Positions 11,441-22,591 of a stretch of 64,000 bases of DNA are shown here, one piece after another. Origin of the DNA: Pyrus communis (taxonomy: Eukaryota > Streptophyta > Magnoliopsida > Rosales > Rosaceae); contig NC_084803.1 of assembly GCF_963583255.1 (NCBI RefSeq), forward strand, positions 24,774,428-24,838,427. The letters are read 5' to 3'. Every line of letters begins with the position of its first letter. Position 1 is the stretch's first letter. The notes beneath the pieces are model-generated. The model was not told the DNA's origin, searched no databases, and was given only the letters and a program-made list of their open reading frames with translations. The translations under genes and the position numbers were made by a program.

Positions 11441-11685
11441 TAACTATAATTATTCTCTCATCTCTCTTCGCCGAACGAAAGAAAGAAAAAAAAAGTTTCC
11501 TCTAAGGTTTTTACTGTTTATCTTATTCCTCTGCCTCAACTGCACGATATACCCTGGCGACGAACTGTTTGCTCCATGCCTGCTCTTAGTTCTCAATCTA
11601 ACGGTTACATACATCTTTGATTACTTGTTTGGTGTAGAGATTGATTACTAACCTAGTATTTATTTATGTTAATTTTACTGCAATC

Positions 11686-12002
11686 CAAGATGGTGCGGTA
11701 CAATCGCCCATCTTGAACTGCAAATTTATTCTTACTGCGATCCAAGATGGTGCGGTATCATCGCCTATCTTGGACTGCAGATTTAATTTTACTGCAAATT
11801 TTAGGTGGAGGGGTATAATCGCTCACCCTACCCTGCATATTTAAATTTACCTACTGTTTAATTTCATTGCAATTTTAGGTGGTGCAGTATAATTGCCCAC
11901 CCTGCTCTGCATATTTAATTTTCCTACTACTTGAGTGGTGCGGAATAATTGCCCATTCTATGTTACAATGAGAATGGTGCGGTACAATCGCCCTCCTCAT
12001 TC
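11686..12002 (+). ncRNA. Tandem array of six hairpins in the CopA leader
   Basis: Six units lie between the primer site and gag, at 11686-11715, 11743-11772, 11803-11829, 11878-11901, 11933-11958 and 11972-12002. Each has an outer stem ending GG, a bulged base, an inner 3-bp stem (GCG/CGC), a 7-nt loop of the form GTAYAAT, then the returning stem. Loop and bulge are conserved while stems change together: CAAGATGG with CCATCTTG, GGTGG with CCACC, GAGTGG with CCATTC, and inner GCG/CGC becoming GCA/TGC in unit 4. Units 3 and 6 are weaker. RNA-level selection on fold is inferred; a role in packaging, dimerisation or translation is only a possibility. Confidence 0.75.
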
Positions 12003-12161
12003 ACCTTGAAAATCTCGAGCCAGAAGTTTTGAGGGCTTATCATTTTGGCCTGAAGATCAAAATGAAAAATTTGTAAGAACCAGAAGTTCTAACATCATAT
12101 TCCTCCAGGAATACATATTATTGCAAGTTCTTACACATCTCATTTTCTTTCAGAAAAGAAA

Positions 12162-13220
12162 ATGACGAACCTGGCGAAGCTTGAATTTGCTGCCCTGGAT
12201 ATTATTGGGAAGAATTACCTGACCTGGGTACTGGATACCAAGATCCATCTGGAAGCAGGGAATCTTGGAGATAGCATCAGGGAAGAGAGCAGCTCATCCT
12301 CTTAAGATCGGGCAAAGACCATGATTTTCATTCATCGCCATCTTGATGAGGCATTAAAGAACAAGTACTTAACAGTTGAAGATTTGTTAACTCTCTGGAA
12401 TGCCTTGAGAAACAGATACAATCACCAGACAAAGGTGATTCTTCCAAGGGCCAGCTATGAGTGGACTTACTTGAGGATCCAAGACTTCAAGTCTGTGGCA
12501 GAGTACAATTTTGCGTTATTCAGAATTACCTCTCAGATGAAGCTCTGTGGGGATATTATTACTGAGGAACATATGCTGGAAAAGACTCTCAGCACATTTT
12601 ATGCCTCTAACGTGCTCCTGCAGCAGCAGTATAGAGCGCGAGGCTACACTGAGTACAACCAGCTGATATCTGTGCTCTTAATAGCTGAACAGAATAATGA
12701 GCTTCTGATGAAAAACCATTATTCCCGACCTACTGGATGTGCACCATTCCCAGAAGTGAATGCTGCTTCCCTCGAAGTGAACGCCACATCCTCTGGTGGT
12801 GATAATCATAAACAAGGACGTGGCCACAAGCGAGGTCGATGGAATAGGAAAGGCAAGAACCATGGAGTTCAGTTTCACAACCAGGTTCCGAGGCATAATT
12901 CAGGCTCGAGCTTTAAAAATGTGAATCACCACTAAGGCAAAACTCATATGAACAATACTCCCAGGAACTTTGAAGGAGCCTGCCATAGATGTGGTGGCAA
13001 TGGGCATTGGGGGCGTACTTGTCGTACCCCAAAACATCTAGTGGATCTGTATCAAGCCTCCCTTAAGGAGAAGGGTGTCGAGACCAATTTTCTCGACCAG
13101 GCTAGACCAATGGATATACCTAATCCAGTGTTTGACTTATCAGGGCAGTTGAACACAACACATCTAGATGTTCCAGGCTTTATCATGGAAAGGGGAAATG
13201 AAGTATACCGGTTCGATTGA
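12162..13220 (+). pseudogene. CopA gag with CCHC zinc knuckle, interrupted
   Basis: Reading from the ATG at 12162, one frame gives a copia-type Gag (UBN2-like region): a KNYLTWVLDTKIHLE segment, an alpha-helical centre with LWNALRNRYNHQ, a Lys/Arg/Gly-rich basic segment, then the zinc knuckle CHRCGGNGHWGRTC (CX2CX4HX4C) near 12984-13025 that binds element RNA. Two in-frame stops break it, at 12303-12305 and 12933-12935, with no frameshift needed. The ORF pieces are 12321-12935 and 12948-13220. The knuckle cysteines and histidine are intact. Confidence 0.85.
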
Positions 13221-13350
13221 ATCATTGATGTACTTTTATTATGCTGAACTTGTATTATTTCAGATTCAATAAAAGTGACATGTAAATTGCTTTTAACTCT
13301 GATTTTCTTATTCAGAGAGCATGGATAAAAACTGTGGTTATTCTTAGAAC

Positions 13351-13635
13351 ATGAGAAATGGCGGAGATATTTGTCTTGCAGACAGCGTAACCACACATAC
13401 AATACTTCATGATCGAAAGTATTTCTCAAGTTTAATACTTACAAGAGTAGGGGTAACAACAATATCAGGACCTTCAGATGTAATTCAAGGTTCAGGGAAA
13501 GCCCAGATTATGTTACCAAATGGAACAATATTGTCCATACAGAATGCATTGTATGCTACTCGATCTACTCGAAATTTGTTGAGTTTCAAAGACATACGTT
13601 TAAATGGATACCACATTGAAACGAAAAGTGCATAA
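13351..13635 (+). pseudogene. CopA protease remnant
   Basis: This piece of 94 residues is the aspartic protease that processes the polyprotein. The active-site motif, usually D-S-G-[AT], reads ADSVTTHTIL here: the catalytic Asp is kept but the following glycine is valine, which would probably disable it. The distal hydrophobic ALYATRSTRNLLS segment matches the family. It is in a different frame from gag and stops at 13635; related sequence continues with stops up to the integrase. Confidence 0.78.
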
Positions 13636-13788
13636 AATGTGGAGTATCTATGCATTACCTCCAATGATACCCAGAAGCATATATTGGAGAAGTTACATGG
13701 CATGTCGAGTGGATTGTATTATGCATATATAAGGACAATTGAATCACATACTGTCATGAACCAAAAGTTCATTGATTAAAAGGTTTAC

Positions 13789-14292
13789 ATGCTTTGGCAT
13801 GACCGTCTGGGTCATCCAAGATCTACCATGATGCGTAGGATCATTACCAACTCTAATGGACATCCATTAGTGAGCAGACACATTGCTATCTTAAATGATA
13901 ACCCTTGCAAAGCTTTTTCTCAAGGGAAGTTGGTAATTAGACCATCACAACTAAAGGTTGATGCTGAATCCCCATTATTTCTGCAAAGAATTCAAGGGGA
14001 TATTTGTGGGCCTATTCAACCATCATGTGGACCATTTCGATATTTTATGGTTTTGGTTGATGCATCAACCCGATGGTCACATGTTTGTCTCTTGTCTACT
14101 CGGAATGTAGCCTTTGCGAGACTTCTTGCTCAAATAATTAAGTTAGGAGCACAGTTCCCAGATTATCCCATTAAGTCAATCCGACTTGATAATGCTGGTG
14201 AATTTACGTCTCAAACCTTTGATGATTATTGCATGACATTGGGCATTGATGTTGACACCCTGTTCTTCATGTCCATACTCAAAATGGTTTAG
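13789..14292 (+). pseudogene. CopA integrase, N-terminal and core part
   Basis: The ORF opens with the HHCC-type region LWHDRLGHP, but one expected zinc cysteine appears lost (CKAFSQGKL where CxAC is usual). The rve catalytic core follows, with the first Asp at 13999-14001 (GDICGP) and the second at 14188-14190 (RLDNAGEFTS). A frameshift near 14270 moves the third acidic region into another frame, and the ORF ends at 14292. Integrase would insert element cDNA into the genome; this copy is dead. Confidence 0.85.
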
Positions 14293-15285
14293 CAGAGGCA
14301 TTGATCAAGCGGCTTCAGTTAATAGCTCGCACTCTACTTATGAAAACCAAATTACCAGTCTTTGCATGGGGACATGCCATCTTACATGCTGCATCATTAG
14401 TTCGATTGAGACCTATAGACAACCATCAATACTCTTCAGTACAACTCGTGTTTGGACATCAGCCAAACATTTCACATTTATGAGTTTTTGGTTGTGCTGT
14501 TTATGTGCCTATTGCACCACCGCAACGCACTAAAATGGGACCTCAGCGTAGACTAGGAATTTATGTGGGTTTTGATTCACCATCTATTATTAGATATTTA
14601 GAACCCTTGACATGTAATATGTTTACAACTCGTTTTGCCGATTGTCACTTTGATGAGACAGTCTTCTCGTTGTTAGGGGGGAGAAAAGACCGTTCCAGAA
14701 GAATGGAAAGAGCTGACATGGGTTGTTCCCACCTTGTCTCATTTTGATCCTCGCAGTATTCAATGTGAAAATAAAGTGAAAATGATCGTTCATCTTCAAA
14801 GCATTGCAAATCAAATGCCAGATGCATTTAATGATGCTATGAAAGTGACAAAATCACATATACTAGCTGCAAATGCACCTGCAAGAATTGATGTCCCTAT
14901 TGGACAAAATAAAGTGGCAACAAATGATTCATCTGGTGCACGCCTGAAGCGTGGTAGACCCCCAGGTTCAAAAGATTCAGCCCCTCGAAAGAGAAAGTCG
15001 AGGGCACAACTGAATCCAAATGAAATCATTCAAGAAGAGAAAATGAATGATAAATCCATAATTCTGGATTTCCAGAAAAAGAAAATGTCCTTGATGAGAC
15101 ACATGTCCCTGAAGAGACAGAAGTACATGAAAGCAAAGAAATCTCCATAAATTATGCATGTACAAATGAATTGTGGGATCAGAATGAAATAATCATCGAT
15201 GATATGTTTGCATTCGCAGTAGCCACTGAAATCATCTTAAGTGATGTGCAAACAGAGATAGGATTGGCCTAAGTGGAAAGAAGCA
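14293..15285 (+). pseudogene. CopA integrase C-terminal region and linker, frameshifted
   Basis: The pieces 14301-14483, 14505-14700 and 14734-15150 carry the rest of the polyprotein in alternating frames: NHQYSSVQLVFGHQPNISHL, then the GYDS-like RRLGIYVGFDSPSI segment, then a Lys/Arg-rich linker (LKRGRPPGSKDSAPRKRKS) common between integrase and RT in copia elements. Stops and at least two frameshifts separate them. Confidence 0.75.
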
Positions 15286-16210
15286 ATCCAGGCAAAATTA
15301 AATTCCTTGGAAATGCAGAATGTTTTTGGACCAGTAGTCCAAACCCCGCCTAGTGTGAACCCCGTGGGTTACAAATAGGTATTCACAAGAAAACGCAATA
15401 AGAAAAATGAGATCGCAAGATACAAAGCACGACTTGTTGCACAAGGCTTTTCTCAAAGATCTGGAATTGATTATGAGGAGACATATTCTCCTGTAATTGA
15501 CGCAATTACGTTCCGTTACTTAATAAGTTTAGTGGTTTCAGAAAGACTTGACATGCGATTTATGGATGTCATCACTGCGTATCTATATGGAGAATTAGAT
15601 ACTGACATCTATATGAAAGTCCCATAAGGACTTAAGTTGCCTGAAACAAGTAACAAACCACGAGGTATGCTCTCAATCAAATTAAGGCTATCATTGTATG
15701 GGCTGAAACAATCTGGATGAATGTGGTATAATCGTCTCAGTGAGTATTTGATCAAAGAAGGGTATATCAACAATGTTATTTGCCCTTGTGTGTTCATTAA
15801 GAAATCCAATTCTGGATTCGCTATAGTGGCAGTATATGTTGATGATATGAATCTAGTTGGAACTCCTGAAGAGCTTAATAAAACTGCTGAATATCTGAAA
15901 AGCGAATTTGAAATGGAAGACCTTGGAAAAACAAAATATTGTCTCGGCCTGTAGATCGAGCATTATGCTAGTGGAATTTTGGTCCACCAATCAGCTTACA
16001 TTGAAAAAAATTCTGAGCGATTTGGTATGAACAAGGCTTATCCACTCAGCATGCCAATGGTCATTCGTTCTTTGGACATTAAGAAAGATCAATTTCGTCC
16101 AAAAGAAGATGATGAGCTGGTCCTTGGTCCAGAAGACCATATCTGAGTGCAATAGGTGCTTTATTGTATTTAGCACAATGTACTAGACCATATATAGCTT
16201 TTTCAGTAAC
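15286..16210 (+). pseudogene. CopA reverse transcriptase, multiple stops
   Basis: The copia RT can be followed across the interval: a YKARLVAQGFSQ segment near 15420, SPVIDAITFRYLISL, SLYGLKQSG, and the catalytic YVDDM at 15835-15849 with both aspartates intact. Stops interrupt the frame at several places, including before VFTRKRN, inside MKVPxGLKLP, after LKQSG, and at 15952. The longest clean stretch is 15721-15954. Confidence 0.85.
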
Positions 16211-16891
16211 TTGTTAGCAAGGTATAAATCTGCTCCAACAATTCGCCATTGGAAGGGTATCAAAGATGTATTGCGATACCTTCGTGGGACAACAAACATA
16301 GGTATCTTCTACTTAAAGAACTCCACAAATGATCAGGTCATTGTTGGACATGCAGATGCTGGTTTTCTCTCTGATCCGCATAAAGCCCGTTCACAAACTG
16401 GATATGTGTTTAAGAATGGAGATACAACAATCTCTTGGCACTCAACCAAGCAAACATTAGTTGCTATATCTTCAAATCATTCAGAAATACTTGCTTTACA
16501 TGAAGCAAGTCGTGAATGTTCTTGGTTAAGATCAATGATCTATCATATCCGGAATTCATGTGGTCTAACTTCGAAGACAGACAATCCAACAGTCATCCAT
16601 GAAGATAATGCAGCCTGTGTTGCCCAAATGAAGGAAGGATTCATCAAAGGTGATAAGACTAAACACATATCTCCAAAGTTTTTCAGTGCACATGAGCTTC
16701 AGAAGGCTAAAGTTATTGAAGTCAAACAAATCTGTTCAAATGAAAATCTGGCAGATTTGTTCACCAAATCTCTATCAAAGTGCACGTTTCAGAAGTTAGT
16801 GCAAAGCATCAGATTACGTCGACTTACCAAACAGCTAAATTTGGAGAATGCGGAATCAGGAGGAGATATATATCAGGGGGAGCATCCATGA
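16211..16891 (+). pseudogene. CopA RNase H domain
   Basis: This ORF of 226 residues covers the copia RNase H that removes RNA from the hybrid during cDNA synthesis. Seen are WKGIKDVLRYLRGT, an acidic HADAGFLSD segment, TGYVFKNGDTTISW, NHSEILALHEASRE, the VIHEDNAACV motif and the final NLADLFTKSL block. It is the best-preserved part of CopA and ends about 220 bp before the 3' LTR. Confidence 0.88.
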
Positions 16892-17098
16892 TACATGCTT
16901 GTTGTACTCTTTTTCCTTCGATTAGGATTTTTCCCACTGGGTTTTTCCTATCAAAGTTTTAACGAGGCAACATAAGCATACTTGACACTATATCAACGAT
17001 CCAGGAAAAGTTGTACTATTTTTCATTCGCTATGGTTTTTTCCCACCGGGTTTTTCTAAGCAAGGTTTTAACGAGGCAACTAATGTTGATATGTGGGC

Positions 17099-17111
17099 AT
17101 CCAAGGGGGAA
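17099..17111 (+). promoter_or_regulatory. CopA polypurine tract
   Basis: AAGGGGGAA lies immediately before the 3' LTR, the expected primer for plus-strand DNA synthesis. Confidence 0.75.
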
Positions 17112-17524
17112 TGTTGAAAATGCTGACGGGTAGTGAATGCCCACAATGTTTTGGTGGAGTTTTTCAATGCCCTCACAGATTGGCTTTTAACATTTGCGTT
17201 GTTTATGACTAAACATATACATTGTCAATTCCCATAACAGATTAAAAACTGACTTTGGGAATGCAGGATATCATATTGTCAAAAGTATGTTGTAATTTTC
17301 AAAGGTAGTAATACGAGTTGCTCTATAAATAGAGCACTTGACTGCAATCAAAAGACACAGAAAAATATAAGAAGAAGAGAACGAGAGAAAATGATCAATA
17401 ACATCATCTATTCCTCTGTCTTTATTTGTTATCCTCTTGTGCTATATTTTAGTGTGACATTTTACATCCACCTCGCACCTACCATTAAAAAGGTTATCTC
17501 TCTAACTTTGACCTATTTATAATA
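17112..17524 (+). repeat. CopA 3' LTR
   Basis: Partner of 11012-11421, with about 14 substitutions and an extra AAG in the leader part. It ends TTTATAATA followed by the target repeat CATAA. Confidence 0.92.
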
Positions 17525-17895
17525 CATAACACAATAGAGAAGGTAAAGCCTAAAAGTCATTAGATCAGTCAAAGCAAAAGAATCTTTTAGCTTCGAAGTT
17601 GAAAACAGAAAAGCAGGCTTTCCTTTTAGTTTTAGAGATGAGTTATGGGAATCAGATTGAGCTTCAAAATTAACAGTGAAAACGAAGTCGAAAGCTCTCA
17701 CCAACAGTTGCAGATGGAGATGACGAAGCAGTTGCAGATGGAAACGATAGAGACGACGGACGGACGAACGGAGCAGTTGCAGACGACAAATCTGATTTCT
17801 GAGGTTCAAAATCGTTTTGGTTTTTAGTCAAACAATCGTTTCAGTTTAGCTAATTTGAATCAATCACGATTCTGTGCGGATTTATTGAATTGTTT

Positions 17896-17924
17896 TATTT
17901 TTTTTTTTTTTTTTTTTTTTTTTT
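17896..17924. repeat. Poly-T tract
   Basis: A near-pure T run of about 27 bases in the right arm of the inverted-repeat element. Confidence 0.9.
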
Positions 17925-18477
17925 ATGATTATCCTTTGATTTAGTTTGAAACGTATCCATTCATTTCGATACGTATTGAGCCCGTATCCATGCGTTTCCT
18001 GTGCATATCCGTATCCCTGCATGTCAGATACAGGCTACGCTAGCTTTTTCCCGTGTCCATGCATCGTAAGAAGGAACCAACCAGAAACAACTCTCCCATC
18101 CTATTCTCATTCTCTTCCTTCCCCTTATCTCATAGTTTTCTTTTTGTCTTTATCTCTCTAATAAAAAATCAGTATAAGATGTTGACTTGGTTTTAATCGT
18201 AACTATTTAAATAGGAAGGGAGAGGAGGGAAGGGGAGAAAGATTAGGAAGGGAGAAAATTAATCACATTTGAGCACATTTGAACTGTGCCAATTCAAATG
18301 AAAAACCAAAGGTGCAATTATAGAACACATCATACGTTTATTTTAGGGTAATCTCAGTTTACTAGTTTCTTGGTTTTCAACATTTAGTATATGAAATTTT
18401 TTTCGTCCCAATCTAGTACTTAAAAGTCAAAATTTTGGAACACTTTCATATTTCTGTTAAGTTTCTGTTAAAACAGC

Positions 18478-18823
18478 TGTTAACTTATGATCTGGCGCCC
18501 ACATGGACAGTAACAGAGCACCACGTGTCAATCTGGCCCACATGAATATTAAAAAAATTAAAAAATTAAAAAGTTCAAAAAATAAAAATAAAAATAAAAA
18601 TAAAATAGAAAAATGTGGGGATAAACAGCAGCCTATCAACCCTTGGCCTTGCTGCTCTCTTTCTTTCATTTCTCCCCAAATCTCAAATACCCAGGAATGA
18701 CCATTACCCCTTTCCCCTACCTGTGCGACACTTCACAACCGCCAAATTTGCGAAGAAGAAGGTTGGAAACTTTGAAAATTCGTAACTCACTCAAAATTCA
18801 GCCAAATATTACAACCCACACAC

Positions 18824-18856
<33 letters not shown>

Positions 18857-18857
18857 C

Positions 18858-18889
<32 letters not shown>

Positions 18890-19506
18890 CAAAACGAAGC
18901 TAGTAGTGCAAGGATTACGATTCTACCTGAAACGAGACCAAAAGACGATCAGACACAGTCAGAAAATGGCATGGAACCTGCTATTTTGTTGGAATCCCTG
19001 TGTGTTTTGCCTGAAAACTAGACAGATTGCAGATATGCTCTAGATTTTCACTAAACAGATTTCAGATTTGCTCCAGATCAGGTTTCAGATTCGTGTTCCT
19101 CAGATTTTGCGGATTAGGGTTTTTGCAGAAGGTGGAGGTGAAGAGGGTGGAAGAGAGATAAGGGAGGGGAGGTGAAGGGGGTGGAGGTGGGTTAGGTATA
19201 GAGGGTTGAGTGGGCGCAGAGGAGATAAGGGAGAGAGTTGGGGTGAGGTGAGTTAGGAGAGGTGGGTGTGCGAGGAGGATGGGTACTAGTTGTAGAGAAT
19301 AAAATGGAGGGTGGGTCTGGGAAATCTGTGTAGATGAGGGAAAGGACAGGGGGCCTGAAGGGGGGTTGTGTGCGCACGGTAGGAGACTGGTCGGTCGGCT
19401 AATCCAATCTTTTTTATTTTTTAATTAATTTTAAAAGTTTTTAATATCTACTTGGGCCTCATATTGACATTCTGGGGCACATTTATACATCTATGCATGC
19501 TATTAA
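18478..19506. mobile_element. Candidate inverted-repeat element around 18.5-19.5 kb
   Basis: Positions about 18478-18575 and about 19408-19506 read as diverged inverted copies: both contain TGTCAAT, then GGCCCA, then AATATTAAAAA or GATATTAAAAA, followed by A/T-rich sequence. The interior holds a CATA/TA microsatellite, leader-like sequence and a G-rich purine stretch (19125-19300) but no recognisable ORF. I could not find a target duplication, and the right arm may be cut by the next repeat. Mutator-like is one possibility. Confidence 0.45.
18812..18891. repeat. Compound CA/CATA/TA microsatellite
   Basis: CACA, CATA and TATA units repeat in tandem for about 80 bp. It accounts for the odd YIYIYIYTYIHTYIYIYI translation there. 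Confidence 0.95.
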
Positions 19507-20963
19507 CAATTAAAAGGCGGAATCATGCTTGTATGCATTCAAAAACAAAACTTTACCCATGAAATTCAAAGCCTAGTAGTTATGGTGAACCAAGACTCAA
19601 CTCAAAAATCAAAGTGAGTTGAGAAATCTTATACCTTTGTTGATTCCTCTTTGCATAAGCAAAGACTAATCGCCCAAGAGAGAATGCCTTTATTCCTTAC
19701 TTCTTAGCTTTATGGATTTATTGGAAGAGGATGGATGAATGGATTCTCCAAGTTCTCAAGGAGAGCATTGATGAAGAGATGAGTGACCTACGCAGATACC
19801 TTTGTGTTTTCAAGTTGTCATACAACTTGAGTTATTGGACTTGACATTCAAGTCCATTGGACCTTGCGGCCCAAAACTAACCCGAGGTCTAAAACGAACT
19901 TATTCGTTTGATTAATCATCATATTAATTAATCCTTGCCATAAATAATTAAACCATCTAATTATCCTTACTCATCTCCGTTATTTCTTCAATCTCTACCT
20001 TACACGGTATACTATCCATTAGGCTCATTTTAGCGAGGCAGTGGGTGATCAGAACTCATCAAATCGATTGTGAATTGAAACTTACTTTCAATTCTCTCTT
20101 TAGTGATTACACACCTTTAGGGCTTCCACAAACCATGAGTGACACCTAGCAGTATGTCATGGCTACCCAGCTAATCAGAAGAGATGGAGAACCTATTCAG
20201 TTTTGGATTACAATGCAATACGGTCTTTCTCTAATACAATACTCTTCACCATATTGTTTGGTTTGATAGTTTATTCAAGTCTACTATCCAGTGTGATTCT
20301 CTTACTTATATGATTACCTTAAATGTAATTTGGAATGACTTCCTAAATCTCATTCATACTCTGGCCAAAGATTCTTAATCATATCATAGAGTATTCTCCC
20401 TCAAACAATTTAAAGGTTAAAGATCCCTTGTTGCGCATTCACTTGCCTCCCTGGCTAAGTGACTTAACCCCAACTATGCCGTAGACACCCTCTGACGAAG
20501 TGACTTTGACATAGTCAAAGATCAAGGTCCTAACCACAAGACAACTATGATGCCTCAGGTCAAATGATTACTTTACATTATCCCAACCATGAGTTCTCAT
20601 GTGACATGAGTATGAGAACTTCTTATTAATCATGTTCACCGGACTCATTCTCCATTGAGCACCTACATGCTTGTCTTGATGTCAGTCACACCAAGGACTC
20701 GAGACCAGTCACTCTCCCTAAGAGAAGACATAGCACGTACTGATCTTAAGGACTGTCAATGCCCAATTGGCAATCTTATGATCAGGAACGTTTAGGATAT
20801 GTATACGAAAGAGAATGGTCTCATGAATCTTACTTCTTTAGATCACATTATCCCAATTACATATTCCTTGGACTTATCGTTTAAGCATATAACATTTATA
20901 TGAGACGACTTTAAACAATGATCTTAGCTCTTTATATTAAACTAGATTAGTTTAACATGTGAA
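19507..20963 (-). other. Non-coding interval, probable antisense retroelement fragment
   Basis: No protein domain is visible on either strand over about 1.45 kb. The texture resembles LTR/leader sequence of a plant retrotransposon read leftward, but I found no paired copy in the window and no clear target duplication. It ends against Tat integrase coding sequence near 20985. Confidence 0.35.
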
Positions 20964-21762
20964 ATGTCCGTAAAGTATCATTATATGATTGACTTTTGGG
21001 CACTTTTCCAACATACTGGGGGCAGAGGCATGATGATGGTGGCAACTCACTACTTCACCAAGTGGATGGAAGCAATGCCCATGGCAATCATAACTCAGAC
21101 AGACATAGAGCGCTTTCTATGGAAAAACATCATTTGTCGATCTGGCAAAGTTCTTCCAGAAATATGGCATCAAACAACACATGTCCACGCTAAGATAAGG
21201 CAATGGGTAAGCCGAAGCGTCCAATAAGATGATTCTCGACTACCTCAAGAAGTCTCTTTCCGACAAGACGGGAAAATTGCAAGAAGAACTTCCCGGATGT
21301 CTATGGGCATCTTGCACAATTAAACGACGAGCAACTGGTGAAACTCCTTTCTCTTTGGCATTTGGTTCAGAAGCAATCATTCTTCCCAATGTTATCGTGC
21401 CAAGTATTAGCACTATATTGCAAAGCATCGAGCATAATGGAAAGGAGATGGCCACAAATCTAGATCTGGCAGAAGAGGAACGTGAGAAGGTCATCACCTG
21501 CATCGCAACCTATTAATAGCAGTTCATTTCCAATTACAACAAAAGGGCCAAGGTCCAGTAGTTCCAGTCTGGAGATCTAGTCCTAAGAAAAGCCTTCATC
21601 ACTGCCCGCAGAGAAGGCTCCAAAAAGATAGATCCCATCTGGTAAGGTCCGTATAAGATCAGCAGAGTAGGCGGCAAGGGTAGTTACACCTTTGCCACTA
21701 TGAATGACAAAAAGATAGAAAAACAATGGAATGACTACAATCTGAGGAAGTACCATGCGTGA
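20964..21762 (+). pseudogene. Tat-type gypsy integrase 3' part (TatL)
   Basis: This is the end of a Ty3/gypsy pol. The first piece (20964-21227) has the core segment VATHYFTKWMEA and TQTDIERFLWKNIICR, then an internal deletion removes the middle of the catalytic core. The second piece (21229-21516) has TILDYLKKSL-like sequence, RRATGETPFSLAFGSEAI and the LDLAEEERE helix. The last part (to 21762) reads NKRAK, GDLVLRKAFITARREGSKK and GPYKISRVGGKGSY, with two stops. The order and wording are typical of the Tat/Ogre branch. The upstream polyprotein is missing, truncated at about 20985. Confidence 0.85.
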
Positions 21763-22546
21763 CCTCCCGCTACATCAAAGCCCGAAGACTCAAGCAGCTC
21801 TATAGGCACCACCACGAAAAGCCGAGGATTAGTCAGTTGTTATGCAGTTCTTACCTTACAGCTAAGTTTTCATTCATTTCACTCGTTTTTCAATGAGGAA
21901 TTCAGAAGTAATTTACAACTTGGCTCGGCTACATGCTTACAATAACTGATCACTTCTACAATTCAAAAGAAGATCGTGCCCTTCTTAGGGACTTATCATA
22001 ATAATTGCACCCCCTTGGGGACCAACCATGCTCTCTAGTGCAAGAGGATAAACCAATCTCCTGACACCCACATGGGTCAGCTCTCCAATGCGGGAGGATA
22101 AACTTTACACTCCGAATATCCAGACGTGGATGAGTTGGGCTGCCCTGGTATAACTAGGTGCACGATGGTTTGCGTTGGGATTCCTAGAAGTAGCCACAAT
22201 GGTCTTTTTAAAGGCTTAGCTAACTGAAGGATTTTGGATCTTTTGGTCTAATCCGTGGGGAACCCGGCCTCAAAGACGGAGGAGGCACATTATGCAGTAC
22301 GCTTTATGGACGACTGCCTTAGAACCCTAAAGCTGTTACCAAGTGCACTAAGGTAGCCTATGGTTTCCAGAAGACTGCCTGTTGAACGACAAAAAATATA
22401 ATATATTAAAAAAATAAAGTCCATACAAATTGGATCAAGCTACAAGACAAAAAAAAAGGTAATCCAACCCAAAAGGTGAAGATGGGCTTTACATACAGAT
22501 CAACATCCATAAATAAAATAAATAAAAAAATATGTATTTCTTCCTA
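21763..22546 (+). other. TatL 3' untranslated region
   Basis: No ORF of interest is seen. The sequence runs from the pol stop to a purine tract before an LTR edge, as in Tat elements with long 3' non-coding regions. It contains a repeated GCGGGAGGATAAA / GCAAGAGGATAAA word near 22040-22110. Confidence 0.55.
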
Positions 22547-22559
22547 CAAAAGGGGGAAG
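22547..22559 (+). promoter_or_regulatory. TatL polypurine tract
   Basis: AAAAGGGGGAAG directly precedes the start of the broken LTR and marks the 3' end of the TatL interior. Confidence 0.65.
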
Positions 22560-22591
22560 TAACGTGCAAAGCAAGGCCTCCCAATTTTTCT
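22560..22591 (+). repeat. Tat LTR, piece 1 of 3
   Basis: The 32 bp between the purine tract and the CopB insertion are the start of the Tat LTR. The last five bases, TTTCT, are the CopB target duplication. The LTR resumes at 41575. Confidence 0.6.

Larger units (their letters stand above)
11012..17524 (+). mobile_element. CopA: full-length decayed Ty1/copia retrotransposon
   Basis: Matching LTRs at 11012-11421 and 17112-17524 bound a plus-strand gag, protease, integrase, RT, RNase H order, which is the copia order. Perfect 5-bp target duplications CATAA lie at 11007-11011 and 17525-17529. A candidate primer site follows the 5' LTR and a purine tract precedes the 3' LTR. By hand count the LTRs differ at about 14 sites plus one 3-bp indel (about 3.4%). 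The coding region has many stops and frameshifts, so the copy cannot move by itself. Confidence 0.92.
10733..18065. mobile_element. Inverted-repeat element with GGATACG-rich ends, carrying CopA
   Basis: The left end is TAGGATGCATGGATACGGGG; the right end read on the minus strand is GATGCATGGACACGGG. Both subterminal regions repeat GATACG/GGATACG words. The termini abut the 13-bp repeats at 10720-10732 and 18066-18078. Without the later CopA insertion the element would be about 0.8 kb (10733-11011 plus 17525-18065) with no coding domain. It is evidently a non-autonomous DNA element, but 13 bp is longer than the usual 8-11 bp, so I leave the superfamily open. Confidence 0.65.

Noticed and set aside
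17645..17827. Gln/Thr-rich ORF right of CopA
   Set aside because: Short simple-repeat translation (CAGTTGCAGATGGA units) within the right arm of a DNA element.
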